Assembly: GCA_035286745.1 (NCBI GenBank)
Contig: DATECU010000271.1
Span: 1-48,040, forward strand
Reading direction: 5' to 3'
DNA length: 48,040 bases
Origin: DATECU01 sp035286745
GTDB lineage: Bacteria; Acidobacteriota; Vicinamibacteria; Fen-336
Below are positions 7,725 to 14,630 of the stretch, piece by piece; positions within the stretch are counted from its first letter, which is position 1; every line of letters begins with the position of its first letter. The notes beneath the pieces are model-generated. The model was not told where the DNA came from and ran no database searches. It worked only from the letters and a program-made list of their open reading frames with translations. Made by a program: the position numbers and the translations under genes.

Positions 7725-9056
7725 ATGTCCTGGAAGGCCGCCGCCCGCCGCGATCCCCTGAACTTCTATCGCTACCGCGCCGACGGGGGTGAGGTTCGCA
7801 TCTTCATGACCGAGCCGCTCTTCGAGGAGATGGAGGAGAGCCTGGGCCCCCAGATCCAGGCCGCGCGCCGTTTTCCCGGCGTGCTCGACGTCGCCATCAC
7901 ACCGGATGCTCACACCGGCTACGGGGTTCCGGTGGGGTGCGTCCTCGCCACCCGAGGCACCCTGGCCATGGGGCCGGTGGGCTACGACATCGGCTGTGGC
8001 ATGGCCGCCCTGCGCTCCGAGGTGTCGAGGGCGGAGGCGACACCCGACAAGGTGAGAGCCTTTTCGCAGAAGGTCATGGCGCGGGTGGGGCTGGGAGCGG
8101 GTTCCAAGGGAGAGGCGGTCAGCAAGGAGCGGTTCCAGGAGGTGGTGCGCGGCGGCGCCACCGCGCTAGGTGTGCAGCGGGGGAACGCGGAACGGGACCG
8201 CATTCCGGTGGATGACGATTGGGACATCCCCCGGGACTCCCGGGCCTGGCGGGGCCAGAACCAACTGGGCAGCCTGGGCGGCGGCAACCACTTCATCGAG
8301 CTGCAGCACGACGGTGAGCGACTGTGGGTGATGTTCCACACCGGCTCCCGCGGCTTTGGCCACGGCCTCGCCAGCTACTACTTCGAGAAGGCGCAGCAGG
8401 AGCTGGGCCTCGCCCGCGGGCAGATGGACCTTGGCTACTTCGAGCCCAGCTCGCGCAGCTGGCGTTCCTACAAGAACGCGGTGGCGGCCGGCGGCAACTT
8501 CGCCATCGTCAATCGTTTGATGATCGGCCGCCAGGTGAGCCAGGCCTTCGCCGAGACGTTCGGACGGGAGGCGCGTTTGGTGTACGAGATCAGCCACAAC
8601 CTGGCCCAGGAAGAGCACCACCCCGACCTCTTCGACTTCCCGGTCTGGATCCACCGCAAGGGCGCCACCCGGGCGCTGCCGGCGGGCCATCCGATGCTGG
8701 CCGGCACGCCGTGGGCGGAGGCCGGCCACCCGGTGCTGATCCCGGGATCGATGGGGGACTCGTCCTACGTGCTGCGGCCGTTGCCCGGCGCGGCGAGGTC
8801 GCTCTACTCGGTGAACCACGGCTGCGGCCGCCGCAAGTCACGGAGCGCGGCCCGCCGCGACATCAGTCAAGCCCAGGCCGACCGGCAGATGAAGGACCTG
8901 GGAGTCCTGGTGAACGCGGGCGGTCGGGTGCCGGTGGACGAGTCCCCAGACTGCTACAAGCCCGCGGAGGAGGTGATCCGGGCCGTGACCGACGCGGGCC
9001 TGGCCCGGGTCGAGGTGCGTCTCACGCCCATCGCCAGCATCAAGGGGAGTGACTGA
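7725..9056 (+). CDS. rtcB: RtcB-family RNA ligase
   Basis: The frame is open from 7620, but homology-like sequence begins at ATG 7725 (MSWKAAARRDPLNFYRY), giving 443 residues, close to family length. Diagnostic motifs are all present: GYDIGCGM with the metal-binding Cys91, LGSLGGGNHFIEL, HTGSRGFGH, ISHNLAQEEHH, WIHRKGATRALP, IPGSMGDSSYVL and NHGCGRRKSR. In the last, His365 matches the guanylylated histidine nucleophile. RtcB joins 2',3'-cyclic phosphate (or 3'-phosphate) and 5'-OH RNA ends using GTP and Mn2+, and is used in RNA repair. No archease, RtcA or RtcR gene is adjacent. Gly in NHG-C-GR replaces the more common Ala only in surrounding positions; the core is intact. Confidence 0.95.
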   Translation: MSWKAAARRDPLNFYRYRADGGEVRIFMTEPLFEEMEESLGPQIQAARRFPGVLDVAITPDAHTGYGVPVGCVLATRGTLAMGPVGYDIGCGMAALRSEVSRAEATPDKVRAFSQKVMARVGLGAGSKGEAVSKERFQEVVRGGATALGVQRGNAERDRIPVDDDWDIPRDSRAWRGQNQLGSLGGGNHFIELQHDGERLWVMFHTGSRGFGHGLASYYFEKAQQELGLARGQMDLGYFEPSSRSWRSYKNAVAAGGNFAIVNRLMIGRQVSQAFAETFGREARLVYEISHNLAQEEHHPDLFDFPVWIHRKGATRALPAGHPMLAGTPWAEAGHPVLIPGSMGDSSYVLRPLPGAARSLYSVNHGCGRRKSRSAARRDISQAQADRQMKDLGVLVNAGGRVPVDESPDCYKPAEEVIRAVTDAGLARVEVRLTPIASIKGSD

Positions 9057-9068
9057 TCGCGGAAGCAA

Positions 9069-9225
9069 TCAGCTTTCAGCACTCAGCTTTCAGCTACGGT
9101 GGGGAGGGGAGTCAGCGGGCGAGGGGTCCGCGGGCGGAAGCAGACCGCTGTCTGGCCCACTTCGCCCGCCGACTCCTGTTGTCTGTGGTCCGTCGCTGAC
9201 TGCTGAACGCTGTGCGCTGATCGCT
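9069..9225 (+). repeat. Palindromic element copy A made of inverted 7-nt repeats
   Basis: The left arm (9069-9096) is four tandem heptamers of form TCAGCNN: TCAGCTT, TCAGCAC, TCAGCTT, TCAGCTA. The right arm (9195-9225) is four heptamers of form GCTGNNN, ending in a partial unit. The arms are inverted relative to each other. Inside lies a second inverted pair, GGAGTCAGCGGGCGA against TCGCCCGCCGACTCC, so the whole segment can fold into a long imperfect hairpin. A shorter copy lies at 32016-32095. The stretch 9057-9398 between rtcB and the cold-shock gene holds this element and the cold-shock promoter and leader; I see no gene there. Confidence 0.75.
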
Positions 9226-9245
9226 TGCCTCCCTCGCTTGCCGTC

Positions 9246-9275
9246 TTGACACTCCTTCCAGCCCTTTGCTAACGT
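9246..9275 (+). promoter_or_regulatory. Sigma-70-type promoter of the cold-shock gene
   Basis: A perfect -35 TTGACA (9246-9251), an 18-nt spacer and a -10-like TAACGT (9270-9275) are present. The start site would fall near 9282, giving a 5' leader of about 115 nt. That length is like the temperature-responsive leaders of cspA-type genes. Confidence 0.6.
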
Positions 9276-9398
9276 TCGGATCGCTCTAGTTGCCGTTGCT
9301 CTGGCGTTCGGAGGGGGGCCGACTAAAGTGGCCGGCTACCGGTCGTGGGCGCGCAGAAGACGTAGCGCTAGGGAAAGGCGAAGGAGGCCTGCACGTTC

Positions 9399-9599
9399 AT
9401 GATCGAAGGTACGGTCAAGTGGTTCAACGAGTCCAAGGGTTTTGGTTTCCTCTCCCGTGAGGGTGGTCCGGACGTGTTCGTACACCACTCCGAGATCCGG
9501 GCCGAGGGATTCCGGACCTTGAACGAGGGCGACAAGGTGCGTTTCGAGGTGGTGGACAGCCCCAAGGGCCCCCGCGCCGCCAACGTCACCAAAGTCTAA
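9399..9599 (+). CDS. Cold-shock domain protein (CspA family)
   Basis: The 66-residue protein is a single cold-shock domain. It carries RNP1-like KGFGFLSRE (about 14-22) and RNP2-like DVFVHHSEI (about 26-34), preceded by TVKWFNESKG and followed by NEGDKVRFEVVDSPKGPRAANV. These aromatic patches bind single-stranded RNA and DNA, so the product acts as an RNA chaperone during cold shock or growth transitions. AAGGAGG precedes the ATG at suitable distance. The gene has its own TTGACA promoter, a long leader and a strong hairpin terminator, so it is a monocistronic unit with an expected high expression level. Confidence 0.97.
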   Translation: MIEGTVKWFNESKGFGFLSREGGPDVFVHHSEIRAEGFRTLNEGDKVRFEVVDSPKGPRAANVTKV

Positions 9600-9622
9600 C
9601 GGCTCGATTCCACGAGTTCAGG

Positions 9623-9660
9623 ATCGCCCGGGACCGCAAGGTTCCGGGCGATTTCGTCTC
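9623..9660 (+). terminator. Hairpin terminator of the cold-shock gene
   Basis: A 13-bp stem (9623-9635 pairing with 9640-9652, one G-U pair) is closed by a GCAA loop, which is a GNRA tetraloop. A T-rich stretch TTTCGTCTCTT follows. It lies 23 nt after the stop codon and just before the next gene, so it should isolate the two transcripts. Confidence 0.85.
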
Positions 9661-9668
9661 TTGCGCCC

Positions 9669-10565
9669 ATGATCGAGGACAGCCTGAGGTGCTTGCGGGA
9701 GGCGGGGCGCATCGCGGCGGCGGGGCGTCTTCTGGCCGAGCGCGAGGCGCGTCGTGGAGCGCTCTTGCGCGAGGTCTGTGAGCGGGTCGAGCGGGAGATC
9801 GACCGGCTGGGCGGTGAGCTCGCGTTCCCGGTCCAGTCCTCGGTCAACCAGGTCGCCGCCCACTACTGCCCCTCGCCCGAGGAGGCCACCACCCTGTCCC
9901 CCGGCGACCTGGCCAAGCTCGACATCGGGGTGCACATCAACGGTTGGGTGGTGGACACCGCGGTGACCGTCAACGTGGACGACGCGCCCGAGAACCGGCC
10001 CCTGGTGGAGGCGGCCCGCGCCGCGCTGGCGGCCGCCATCCAGGCGGCCGGCCCCGGGGTGCCCGTCCGCGAGCTGTCCGGCCGGATCGAGGGCACCATA
10101 CGCTCTTTCGGCCTGCGGCCGCTCCGCAACCTCTGCGGCCACGGGGTGGCTCGCTGGACCGTACACTGCCCACCGCCGATACCTAACGTAGTTGACTCCT
10201 CGGCGGACGTCCTGGAAGAGGGGGCGGTGGTGGCGGTGGAGCCGTTTGCCACCGACGGGCTGGGGCTGGTCACCGAGAGCGGCGTGGCCCAGGTGTTTCG
10301 ACTGGACCCCCGGCGGGACGACAGCGCGCCGGGGCCCCACCCCGAGGTGATGGCGGCCATCCGCGCCCATCGCGGGCTGCCCTTCGCCCGCCGGCAGCTG
10401 GCCGGCTTCGATCGTTCGGCGCTCGAAGCCACCCTGGGCCTGTTGCAGCGTGAAGGCCGGCTCACCGCCTACCTGCCTCTGGTTGAGCGCACGGGCCGGC
10501 GGGTGGCCCAAGCCGAGCACACCATCTACCTGGGCAAGGGGGGCGCCGAGGTCCTGACCGCCTGA
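9669..10565 (+). CDS. Type II (archaeal-type) methionine aminopeptidase
   Basis: The 298-residue protein matches archaeal MetAP-II rather than bacterial MetAP-I. It has FPVQSSVNQVAAHY with substrate His65, GDLAKLDIGVHI with Asp85, Asp96 in VVDTAVTV, His158 in NLCGHGV, Glu191 in VAVEPFATDG and Glu283 in QAEHTIYL. These line up with the five metal ligands of the Pyrococcus enzyme. An insertion and helical subdomain lie at about residues 210-275, as in type II enzymes. The enzyme removes initiator Met from nascent proteins. No Shine-Dalgarno is evident before the ATG, which comes soon after the cold-shock terminator. A type II enzyme in a bacterium is unusual; whether a type I enzyme also exists cannot be seen here. 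Confidence 0.93.
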   Translation: MIEDSLRCLREAGRIAAAGRLLAEREARRGALLREVCERVEREIDRLGGELAFPVQSSVNQVAAHYCPSPEEATTLSPGDLAKLDIGVHINGWVVDTAVTVNVDDAPENRPLVEAARAALAAAIQAAGPGVPVRELSGRIEGTIRSFGLRPLRNLCGHGVARWTVHCPPPIPNVVDSSADVLEEGAVVAVEPFATDGLGLVTESGVAQVFRLDPRRDDSAPGPHPEVMAAIRAHRGLPFARRQLAGFDRSALEATLGLLQREGRLTAYLPLVERTGRRVAQAEHTIYLGKGGAEVLTA

Positions 10566-10572
10566 GCCCCGG

Positions 10573-10797
10573 CTACTTGGGCTCTTCCTTCTCGACCGGA
10601 AGCTCGTCCGGAAGGTCGTAGGGAAGCGGCTGGGGACCAGGGACGATGCCTGCGATATCGGGGTCCTCGCCGTCCGCGGGGCCTTCCTTGCCCCTCACCT
10701 CTTTCCGGGCCAGACGCTTGGCGGCCTTTTCCCGGGCCCGCTCCTGGCGGGCGATCTCCCGCTGCCGCTTCGCGAACGTCGCTCCTTTGTTGCTCAT
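10573..10797 (-). CDS. Small highly charged conserved-type protein
   Basis: The ATG at 10797 has AAGGAG about 7 nt upstream and opens a 74-residue frame. The N-terminal half is strongly basic and helical (FAKRQREIARQERAREKAAK and onward). The C-terminal half is acidic and proline-rich (DELPVEKEEPK). Short proteins with this MSNKGATFAKRQRE start recur in GC-rich bacteria, from memory; function is unknown. The basic helix could bind nucleic acid or ribosomes. It converges on the Met-aminopeptidase gene, with 7 nt between stops, and is divergent from the SUI1 gene (92 nt between starts). A link to translation is only suggested by these neighbours. Confidence 0.7.
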   Translation of the reverse strand: MSNKGATFAKRQREIARQERAREKAAKRLARKEVRGKEGPADGEDPDIAGIVPGPQPLPYDLPDELPVEKEEPK

Positions 10798-10888
10798 GGC
10801 CCGCTCCTTGGGGGCTTCTCCACGTTGCTCCCGAACCCGAAGTTTACCACGCGTTCCCGAGCCCTCGCGGCTGTGGTAGAAAGGCGGG

Positions 10889-11215
10889 ATGCCGACCCGC
10901 TCGAACGCCCGGCTCGTGTACTCGACGGCGGGCGAGCAGCCCGAACCCAGGCCTGCTCCCGCCCCGGCTTCCCCAGCGAAGGGGGGTGTTCGCATCCGCC
11001 TGGACCGCCGGGCCTCGGGCCGCGTGGTCACCGTGGTAACCGGCTTGGCGGGGTCGGCCTCCGAGGTCGCGGCTCTCGGGCGGGCTCTGCGGTCGGCTTG
11101 CGGGGCCGGAGGGACGGTGAAGGACGGTGCCCTTGAGATCCAGGGGGACCACCGTGACAAGGTCGAGGCCGTGCTCAGCGCCCGCGGACTCCGGTCCAAG
11201 CGGGCAGGAGGTTGA
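10889..11215 (+). CDS. SUI1/eIF1-family (YciH-type) translation factor
   Basis: The 108-residue protein has a disordered Pro/Ala-rich N-terminus (about 1-32). A SUI1 domain follows (about 33-105) with VRIRLDRRASGRVVTVVTGL, LGRALRSACGAGGTVKDGALEIQGDHRDKV and a final LSARGL. The GTVKDGALEIQGDH segment is the family signature. Bacterial YciH binds the 30S subunit and can influence initiation fidelity under stress. A TAGAAA box ends 6 nt before the ATG, so the mRNA may be leaderless, though the intervening AAGG might act as a weak SD. The SDR gene starts 4 nt after the stop, so the two are co-transcribed. Confidence 0.92.
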   Translation: MPTRSNARLVYSTAGEQPEPRPAPAPASPAKGGVRIRLDRRASGRVVTVVTGLAGSASEVAALGRALRSACGAGGTVKDGALEIQGDHRDKVEAVLSARGLRSKRAGG

Positions 11216-11219
11216 GCCG

Positions 11220-12077
11220 ATGATGGACCCGTTTCGAAAGGACCTGCTGGCCGGAAAGACCACGGTCATCACCGGGGGCGGCAGCGGCCTGGGTCGTTCC
11301 ATGGCCCTACGGCTGGGCGCGCTGGGCGCCAAGATCGCGGTGCTGGGTCGCCGGCCGGCGCCGCTCGAGGAGACCGCCGAAGCCATCCGCGCCGCCGGTG
11401 GGACCGCGGTCGGCGTCTCCTGCGACATCCGGGAGCCGCAGGCGATCGCCTCGGCCTTCGATGCGGTGGAGGCGGAGCTGGGACCCGCCAACCAGCTCAT
11501 CAACAACGCCGCCGGCAACTTCCTCTGCGCTTCCGAGGACCTCTCGCCTAACGCATTCGACGCGGTGGTACGGATCGTGCTCTACGGCAGCTTCTACGCC
11601 ACCCGCGAGCTGGGCCGACGTTTGATCGCGCGCCAGCAGAAAGGTGAGGTGCTGGCGATCGCCACCAACTACGCGGAGACCGGATCGGCCTTCGTGTTGC
11701 CCTCGGCGGTGGCCAAGGCCGGGGTGCTGGCCATGATGCGCTCGCTGGCGGTGGAGTGGGCCACCTACGGCATCCGCCTGAACGCCATTGCTCCCGGGCC
11801 GTTCCCCACCGAGGGGGCATTCAGCCGTTTGATGCCCGGCTCGGAGATGGAGAAGCAGGCTCTGCGTCGCATCCCTTCGCGGCGCTTCGGCGAGCACTGG
11901 GAGCTCACCAACCTGGTCGCCTACCTGATGAGCGACGCCAGCCCCTACCAGACCGGCGACCTGGTCACCATCGACGGTGCGGAGGGCCTCTTCTCCGGCC
12001 AGGAGTTCGCGGGCCTCGCTCATCTGGACCGGGCCATGGCCAAGGAGCTGATGGCTTCGCTTCGGCCCAAGAAGTGA
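11220..12077 (+). CDS. Short-chain dehydrogenase, 2,4-dienoyl-CoA reductase-like
   Basis: AGGAGG (11206-11211) sits 8 nt before the ATG at 11220, giving 285 residues. The Rossmann motif is TGGGSGLGRSMA near residue 20. NNAAGNF follows the NAG-type motif. The active site reads NYAETGSAFVLPSAVAKAG. The usual YxxxK spacing is absent; instead a Tyr lies about 15 residues before the Lys, exactly the arrangement of mitochondrial DECR1-type 2,4-dienoyl-CoA reductases. The expected reaction is NADPH-dependent reduction of polyunsaturated enoyl-CoA in beta-oxidation; the substrate is inferred. It is in an operon with the SUI1 gene upstream and the hydrolase downstream (GTGA overlap). Confidence 0.9.
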   Translation: MMDPFRKDLLAGKTTVITGGGSGLGRSMALRLGALGAKIAVLGRRPAPLEETAEAIRAAGGTAVGVSCDIREPQAIASAFDAVEAELGPANQLINNAAGNFLCASEDLSPNAFDAVVRIVLYGSFYATRELGRRLIARQQKGEVLAIATNYAETGSAFVLPSAVAKAGVLAMMRSLAVEWATYGIRLNAIAPGPFPTEGAFSRLMPGSEMEKQALRRIPSRRFGEHWELTNLVAYLMSDASPYQTGDLVTIDGAEGLFSGQEFAGLAHLDRAMAKELMASLRPKK

Positions 12078-12898
12078 ACGGAGGCCTCGAGCCGCCGGTC
12101 AGCGATCCCCCGGTCCTCGCCCTCCAGCTTGCTCACGGCGCCCTCACCTACTCGGACGAGGGCCCGCCCGAGGCGCCGGCGCTCTTGGCGGTGCACGGGA
12201 TCCCGGGCTCGGTCCGCGACTTCCGCTACCTGGGACCCCTCCTCAACGACCGCCTGCGCTTCGTCCGAGTGGAGCTTCCCGGCTTCGGCGGCAGCGCTCC
12301 CCTGGACGAGGCCCTCGACAGCTTTACCGGCCGCGCCCGCATGGTGGTCGAGTTGGCCGACGCGCTCGGTCTCGGCCAGTTCTCGATCCTCGGCCACTCC
12401 ATGGGTGGCGGCACCGCCCTGGTGGTGGCCGCTTCCAACGCCAAGCGAGTGCGCCTGCTGGTCCTGGTGGCCAGCCTGGCTCTTTCCCGCCACCGCGGGC
12501 TGGGCCTGCCGCCCGCCGTCTTCGCGCTGATGGCTCGCCTGGTGCGCTTCCCCGGCCTGGGGCACGCGCTCCTGCCCTGGATGCGGGCGGAGTACAGGAA
12601 GCGACGCCTACCGGGTGCCGAGACCATGGATCGAGCCGAGATGGCGCGCCAGTTCCGTGCCATCGCCGCCGTCGACTTCGCCCTCATGAGACGGAGCGTG
12701 GCAGGCGATCTGCCCCCCACCCTCCTCGCCTACGCCAAGGACGATCACATGATCGAAACCCACGTCTCCGAGGAGCTGGCCCGGGCCCTTGCCCCGGCGC
12801 GGGTGCTGGCCTTCGAAAGCGGGGGCCACAACCTGCAGAAGACCCGGGCAGCCGAGCTGGCCCTGGCGCTCCGGCAGGAGCTTGGGGTGAACACCTAG
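12074..12898 (+). CDS. Alpha/beta hydrolase
   Basis: Translation starts at GTG 12074, overlapping the SDR stop (GTGA), which gives 274 residues. The fold is recognisable from HGIPGS (oxyanion region), the nucleophile elbow GHSMGGG, an aspartate in AYAKDDHMIE and the catalytic His in ESGGHNLQKT. A helical cap separates strand 6 from the Asp. The specific ester or thioester substrate is unknown. The coupling to a dienoyl-CoA-reductase-like enzyme suggests an acyl or lipid compound. The gene converges on the ureohydrolase gene, and the two 3' ends overlap by 4 nt. Confidence 0.87.
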   Translation: MNGGLEPPVSDPPVLALQLAHGALTYSDEGPPEAPALLAVHGIPGSVRDFRYLGPLLNDRLRFVRVELPGFGGSAPLDEALDSFTGRARMVVELADALGLGQFSILGHSMGGGTALVVAASNAKRVRLLVLVASLALSRHRGLGLPPAVFALMARLVRFPGLGHALLPWMRAEYRKRRLPGAETMDRAEMARQFRAIAAVDFALMRRSVAGDLPPTLLAYAKDDHMIETHVSEELARALAPARVLAFESGGHNLQKTRAAELALALRQELGVNT

Positions 12899-13923
12899 CG
12901 CGTGGACAACAACGCGAAGCCGATCAGCTTGTAGAGCAGGCGGGCGCCCACGTTGGCGTCCCACTCCGACTGGCCGCTCGGATCCGGAGCCACCTCGGTC
13001 AGGTCGAAGCCCAAGATGCGCCGGCCGCTTTCGACCAGGGCCCGCAAGAGCGCCAGCGTTTCGGAGAAGGAGAGCCCGCCCGGCACCGGGGTGCCGGTGT
13101 GGGGGCAGAGGGCGGGGTCCAGGCCGTCAACATCGACCGAGACATAGACCTCGCCGGGCAGGTCGGCGATCACCCGTCCCACGATACGGCTCCAGGTGTC
13201 GCCCTCGAAGAGCAGGTGGCGGAGATCGGAGTCGAAGTAGGTGCGGATCCGCTCCGGGTTGTCGCGGATGAAGGCGTCCTCACCGTCGCAGTAGTCGCGA
13301 ATCCCCAACTGCACCAAACGTGTTACCTCGGGAATCCTCTCCATCACGTTGCGCATGATGGAGGCGTGCGAGAAGCGGAAGCCCTCGTAGGCGGAGCGGA
13401 GGTCGGCATGGGCATCCAGATGGAGGACTCCCAACCCCGGGTGCTTCTTGGCCACCGCTGCGATGGCCCCCAGGGAGACCGAGTGGTCCCCACCCAGAAC
13501 ACCCGGCAGCTTCTCGGTCTCCAGAGCCTCGCGAACCGTCTCCTGAACCCAGGCGTTCATGCGCCCGCATGCGTCCTCGACCTCGACCACCGCCTGCTTG
13601 AGGCCGGGATGGTCCCCGACTCCGCCCGCCTCGATCACTGGGAGCGCTAGGCGCCGGGCCTGGTCGCTGAGCGAACGAAGCTCGCCCGGGATCGGGAGCA
13701 TGGCGATCTTGGCCAGGTATGGCCGGCCGGTGTCCCGATCCAGCAGATCCACCTGCCGGCTGGCCCGGAGAACGGCCTCCGGGCCGGAGGCCGTGCCGGC
13801 CCGGTAGGAACAGGTGGCCTCCCACGGCACCGGGATCACCAGCACCCGCGATTCCTCGGGCGTGAAGGGCAGGCCGAAGATGCCGTCGAAAGACGCCGCG
13901 CCGTCTGGATCGAGATCGGGCAT
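12895..13923 (-). CDS. Ureohydrolase (arginase/agmatinase/formiminoglutamase family)
   Basis: The 342-residue protein carries the binuclear Mn site of the family: His147 in GGDHS, Asp170-His172-Asp174 in LDAHADLR, and Asp264/Asp266 in VSVDVDGLDP. The EVAPDPSGQS segment near the C-terminus is also typical. Such enzymes hydrolyse agmatine, arginine or related guanidino compounds to urea plus an amine. The agmatinase branch looks most likely from overall length and the GLDPA signature, but the substrate is not proven. Some GC-rich lineages use these proteins for guanidinobutyrate. The gene is preceded by a TATACT box 6 nt before the ATG and has no SD. Confidence 0.9.
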   Translation of the reverse strand: MPDLDPDGAASFDGIFGLPFTPEESRVLVIPVPWEATCSYRAGTASGPEAVLRASRQVDLLDRDTGRPYLAKIAMLPIPGELRSLSDQARRLALPVIEAGGVGDHPGLKQAVVEVEDACGRMNAWVQETVREALETEKLPGVLGGDHSVSLGAIAAVAKKHPGLGVLHLDAHADLRSAYEGFRFSHASIMRNVMERIPEVTRLVQLGIRDYCDGEDAFIRDNPERIRTYFDSDLRHLLFEGDTWSRIVGRVIADLPGEVYVSVDVDGLDPALCPHTGTPVPGGLSFSETLALLRALVESGRRILGFDLTEVAPDPSGQSEWDANVGARLLYKLIGFALLSTR

Positions 13924-13929
13924 GGGCGC

Positions 13930-13935
13930 AGTATA
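13930..13935 (-). promoter_or_regulatory. Putative -10 box for leaderless ureohydrolase mRNA
   Basis: On the minus strand TATACT ends 6 nt before the ATG, with GCGCCC between. This is the closest match to TATAAT among the start-proximal boxes in the window. The transcript should begin at the start codon. Confidence 0.6.
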
Positions 13936-13944
13936 GCGGGTGGT

Positions 13945-14220
13945 TCAGTAGTGGTAGCGGGCCTGTAGGAAATCGACGCGGTCGGCGCGAACGAGATAGA
14001 CCAGGCGATGCTCTTGGGTGAGGCGGCGCGACCAAGTGCCGGCTGCGAGGTACTTCAGTGGTTCAGGCTTGCCGATGCCCCGGAAGGGGTCTCGCAACAC
14101 CGCCTCGACCAGGTCGAAAGCGCGGAGTGCGATCCGCCGGTCGGCCTGGACCCAGTAGCGCAGGTCCTCGAGGAACTCGCGCTGGAAGACCGCTGATGGG
14201 CGTTGCGAGCTAGTCGGCAA
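13945..14220 (-). CDS. YoeB/Txe-family mRNA interferase toxin
   Basis: The core from AVFQREFLEDLRYWVQAD onward matches YoeB. It includes the GKPEPLKYLAAGTWSRRLT segment, EHRLVYLV with the catalytic Glu-His-Arg surroundings, and the C-terminal RYHY. YoeB binds the ribosomal A site and cuts mRNA; YefM neutralises it. There is no ATG near the expected N-terminus. The only nearby in-frame start is TTG at 14220-14218, inside the antitoxin gene's last codons, giving 91 residues and an 11-nt overlap. The RelE-fold core appears intact (family length about 85), so activity depends on whether the TTG start is used. Confidence 0.82.
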   Translation of the reverse strand: MPTSSQRPSAVFQREFLEDLRYWVQADRRIALRAFDLVEAVLRDPFRGIGKPEPLKYLAAGTWSRRLTQEHRLVYLVRADRVDFLQARYHY

Positions 14221-14485
14221 CGCCCAGCTCGCGGCGAAGGTAGGCGACGGTCCTGGGGCGGCCGGTCTTGCTGAGGGCGCGCTGCAGTGCCGAGAGCAGG
14301 CGAGCCGCGTTCCGCGGCGAGCGGAGAAGGTGGGCGGTCTCCAAGAGGCTGGCCAACTCCTCGGCGGCGACCAGCCCGACACGGCCGCGGCCCCGGCGAC
14401 GAATGAAGACCACCTCTCGATCGTCGACCACGCGGTCGAGCAAACGCGCGAGGTTCTGGCGGGCTTCAGTGTATGTGGTTTCCAT
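14210..14485 (-). CDS. YefM/Phd-family antitoxin
   Basis: The 91-residue protein starts METTYTEARQNLARLLDRV, the Phd/YefM DNA-binding fold, followed by DDREVVFIRRRGRGRVGLVAAEEL. The C-terminal half, with LLRSPRNAARLLSALQRA, is the flexible region that wraps the toxin. It binds its own promoter and masks YoeB. The ATG is 6 nt downstream of a TACAAT box on the same strand, so the operon is probably leaderless and autoregulated at that spot. The gene overlaps the toxin gene and is divergent from the NagX-like gene. Confidence 0.9.
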   Translation of the reverse strand: METTYTEARQNLARLLDRVVDDREVVFIRRRGRGRVGLVAAEELASLLETAHLLRSPRNAARLLSALQRALSKTGRPRTVAYLRRELGVAD

Positions 14486-14491
14486 GAGGGT

Positions 14492-14497
14492 ATTGTA
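14492..14497 (-). promoter_or_regulatory. Putative -10 box of the yefM-yoeB operon
   Basis: On the minus strand TACAAT ends 6 nt before the antitoxin ATG. No Shine-Dalgarno fits between, so a leaderless operon mRNA is expected. An antitoxin operator would overlap this box. Confidence 0.55.
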
Positions 14498-14616
14498 CAG
14501 AAAGCCTGTCAGGTCGCTTCGTGGCAGAGCAGAAGGCCCCGGAGGCTGAGATCGCTGGCGGTGCGGACGAGACCGCCCCTGAGGGACCGTCCGGCCAGTC
14601 CCGCAGCGCGATGCGG

Positions 14617-14622
14617 TAGCAT
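14617..14622 (+). promoter_or_regulatory. Putative -10 box of the NagX-like gene
   Basis: TAGCAT ends 8 nt before ATG 14631 with no Shine-Dalgarno in between. Confidence 0.4.
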
Positions 14623-14630
14623 GGGCGCCC

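Noticed and set aside
10573..11199. Longer form (208 residues) of the small charged protein
   Set aside because: The extension runs through the SUI1 gene on the opposite strand; a strong SD marks the short start at 10797.
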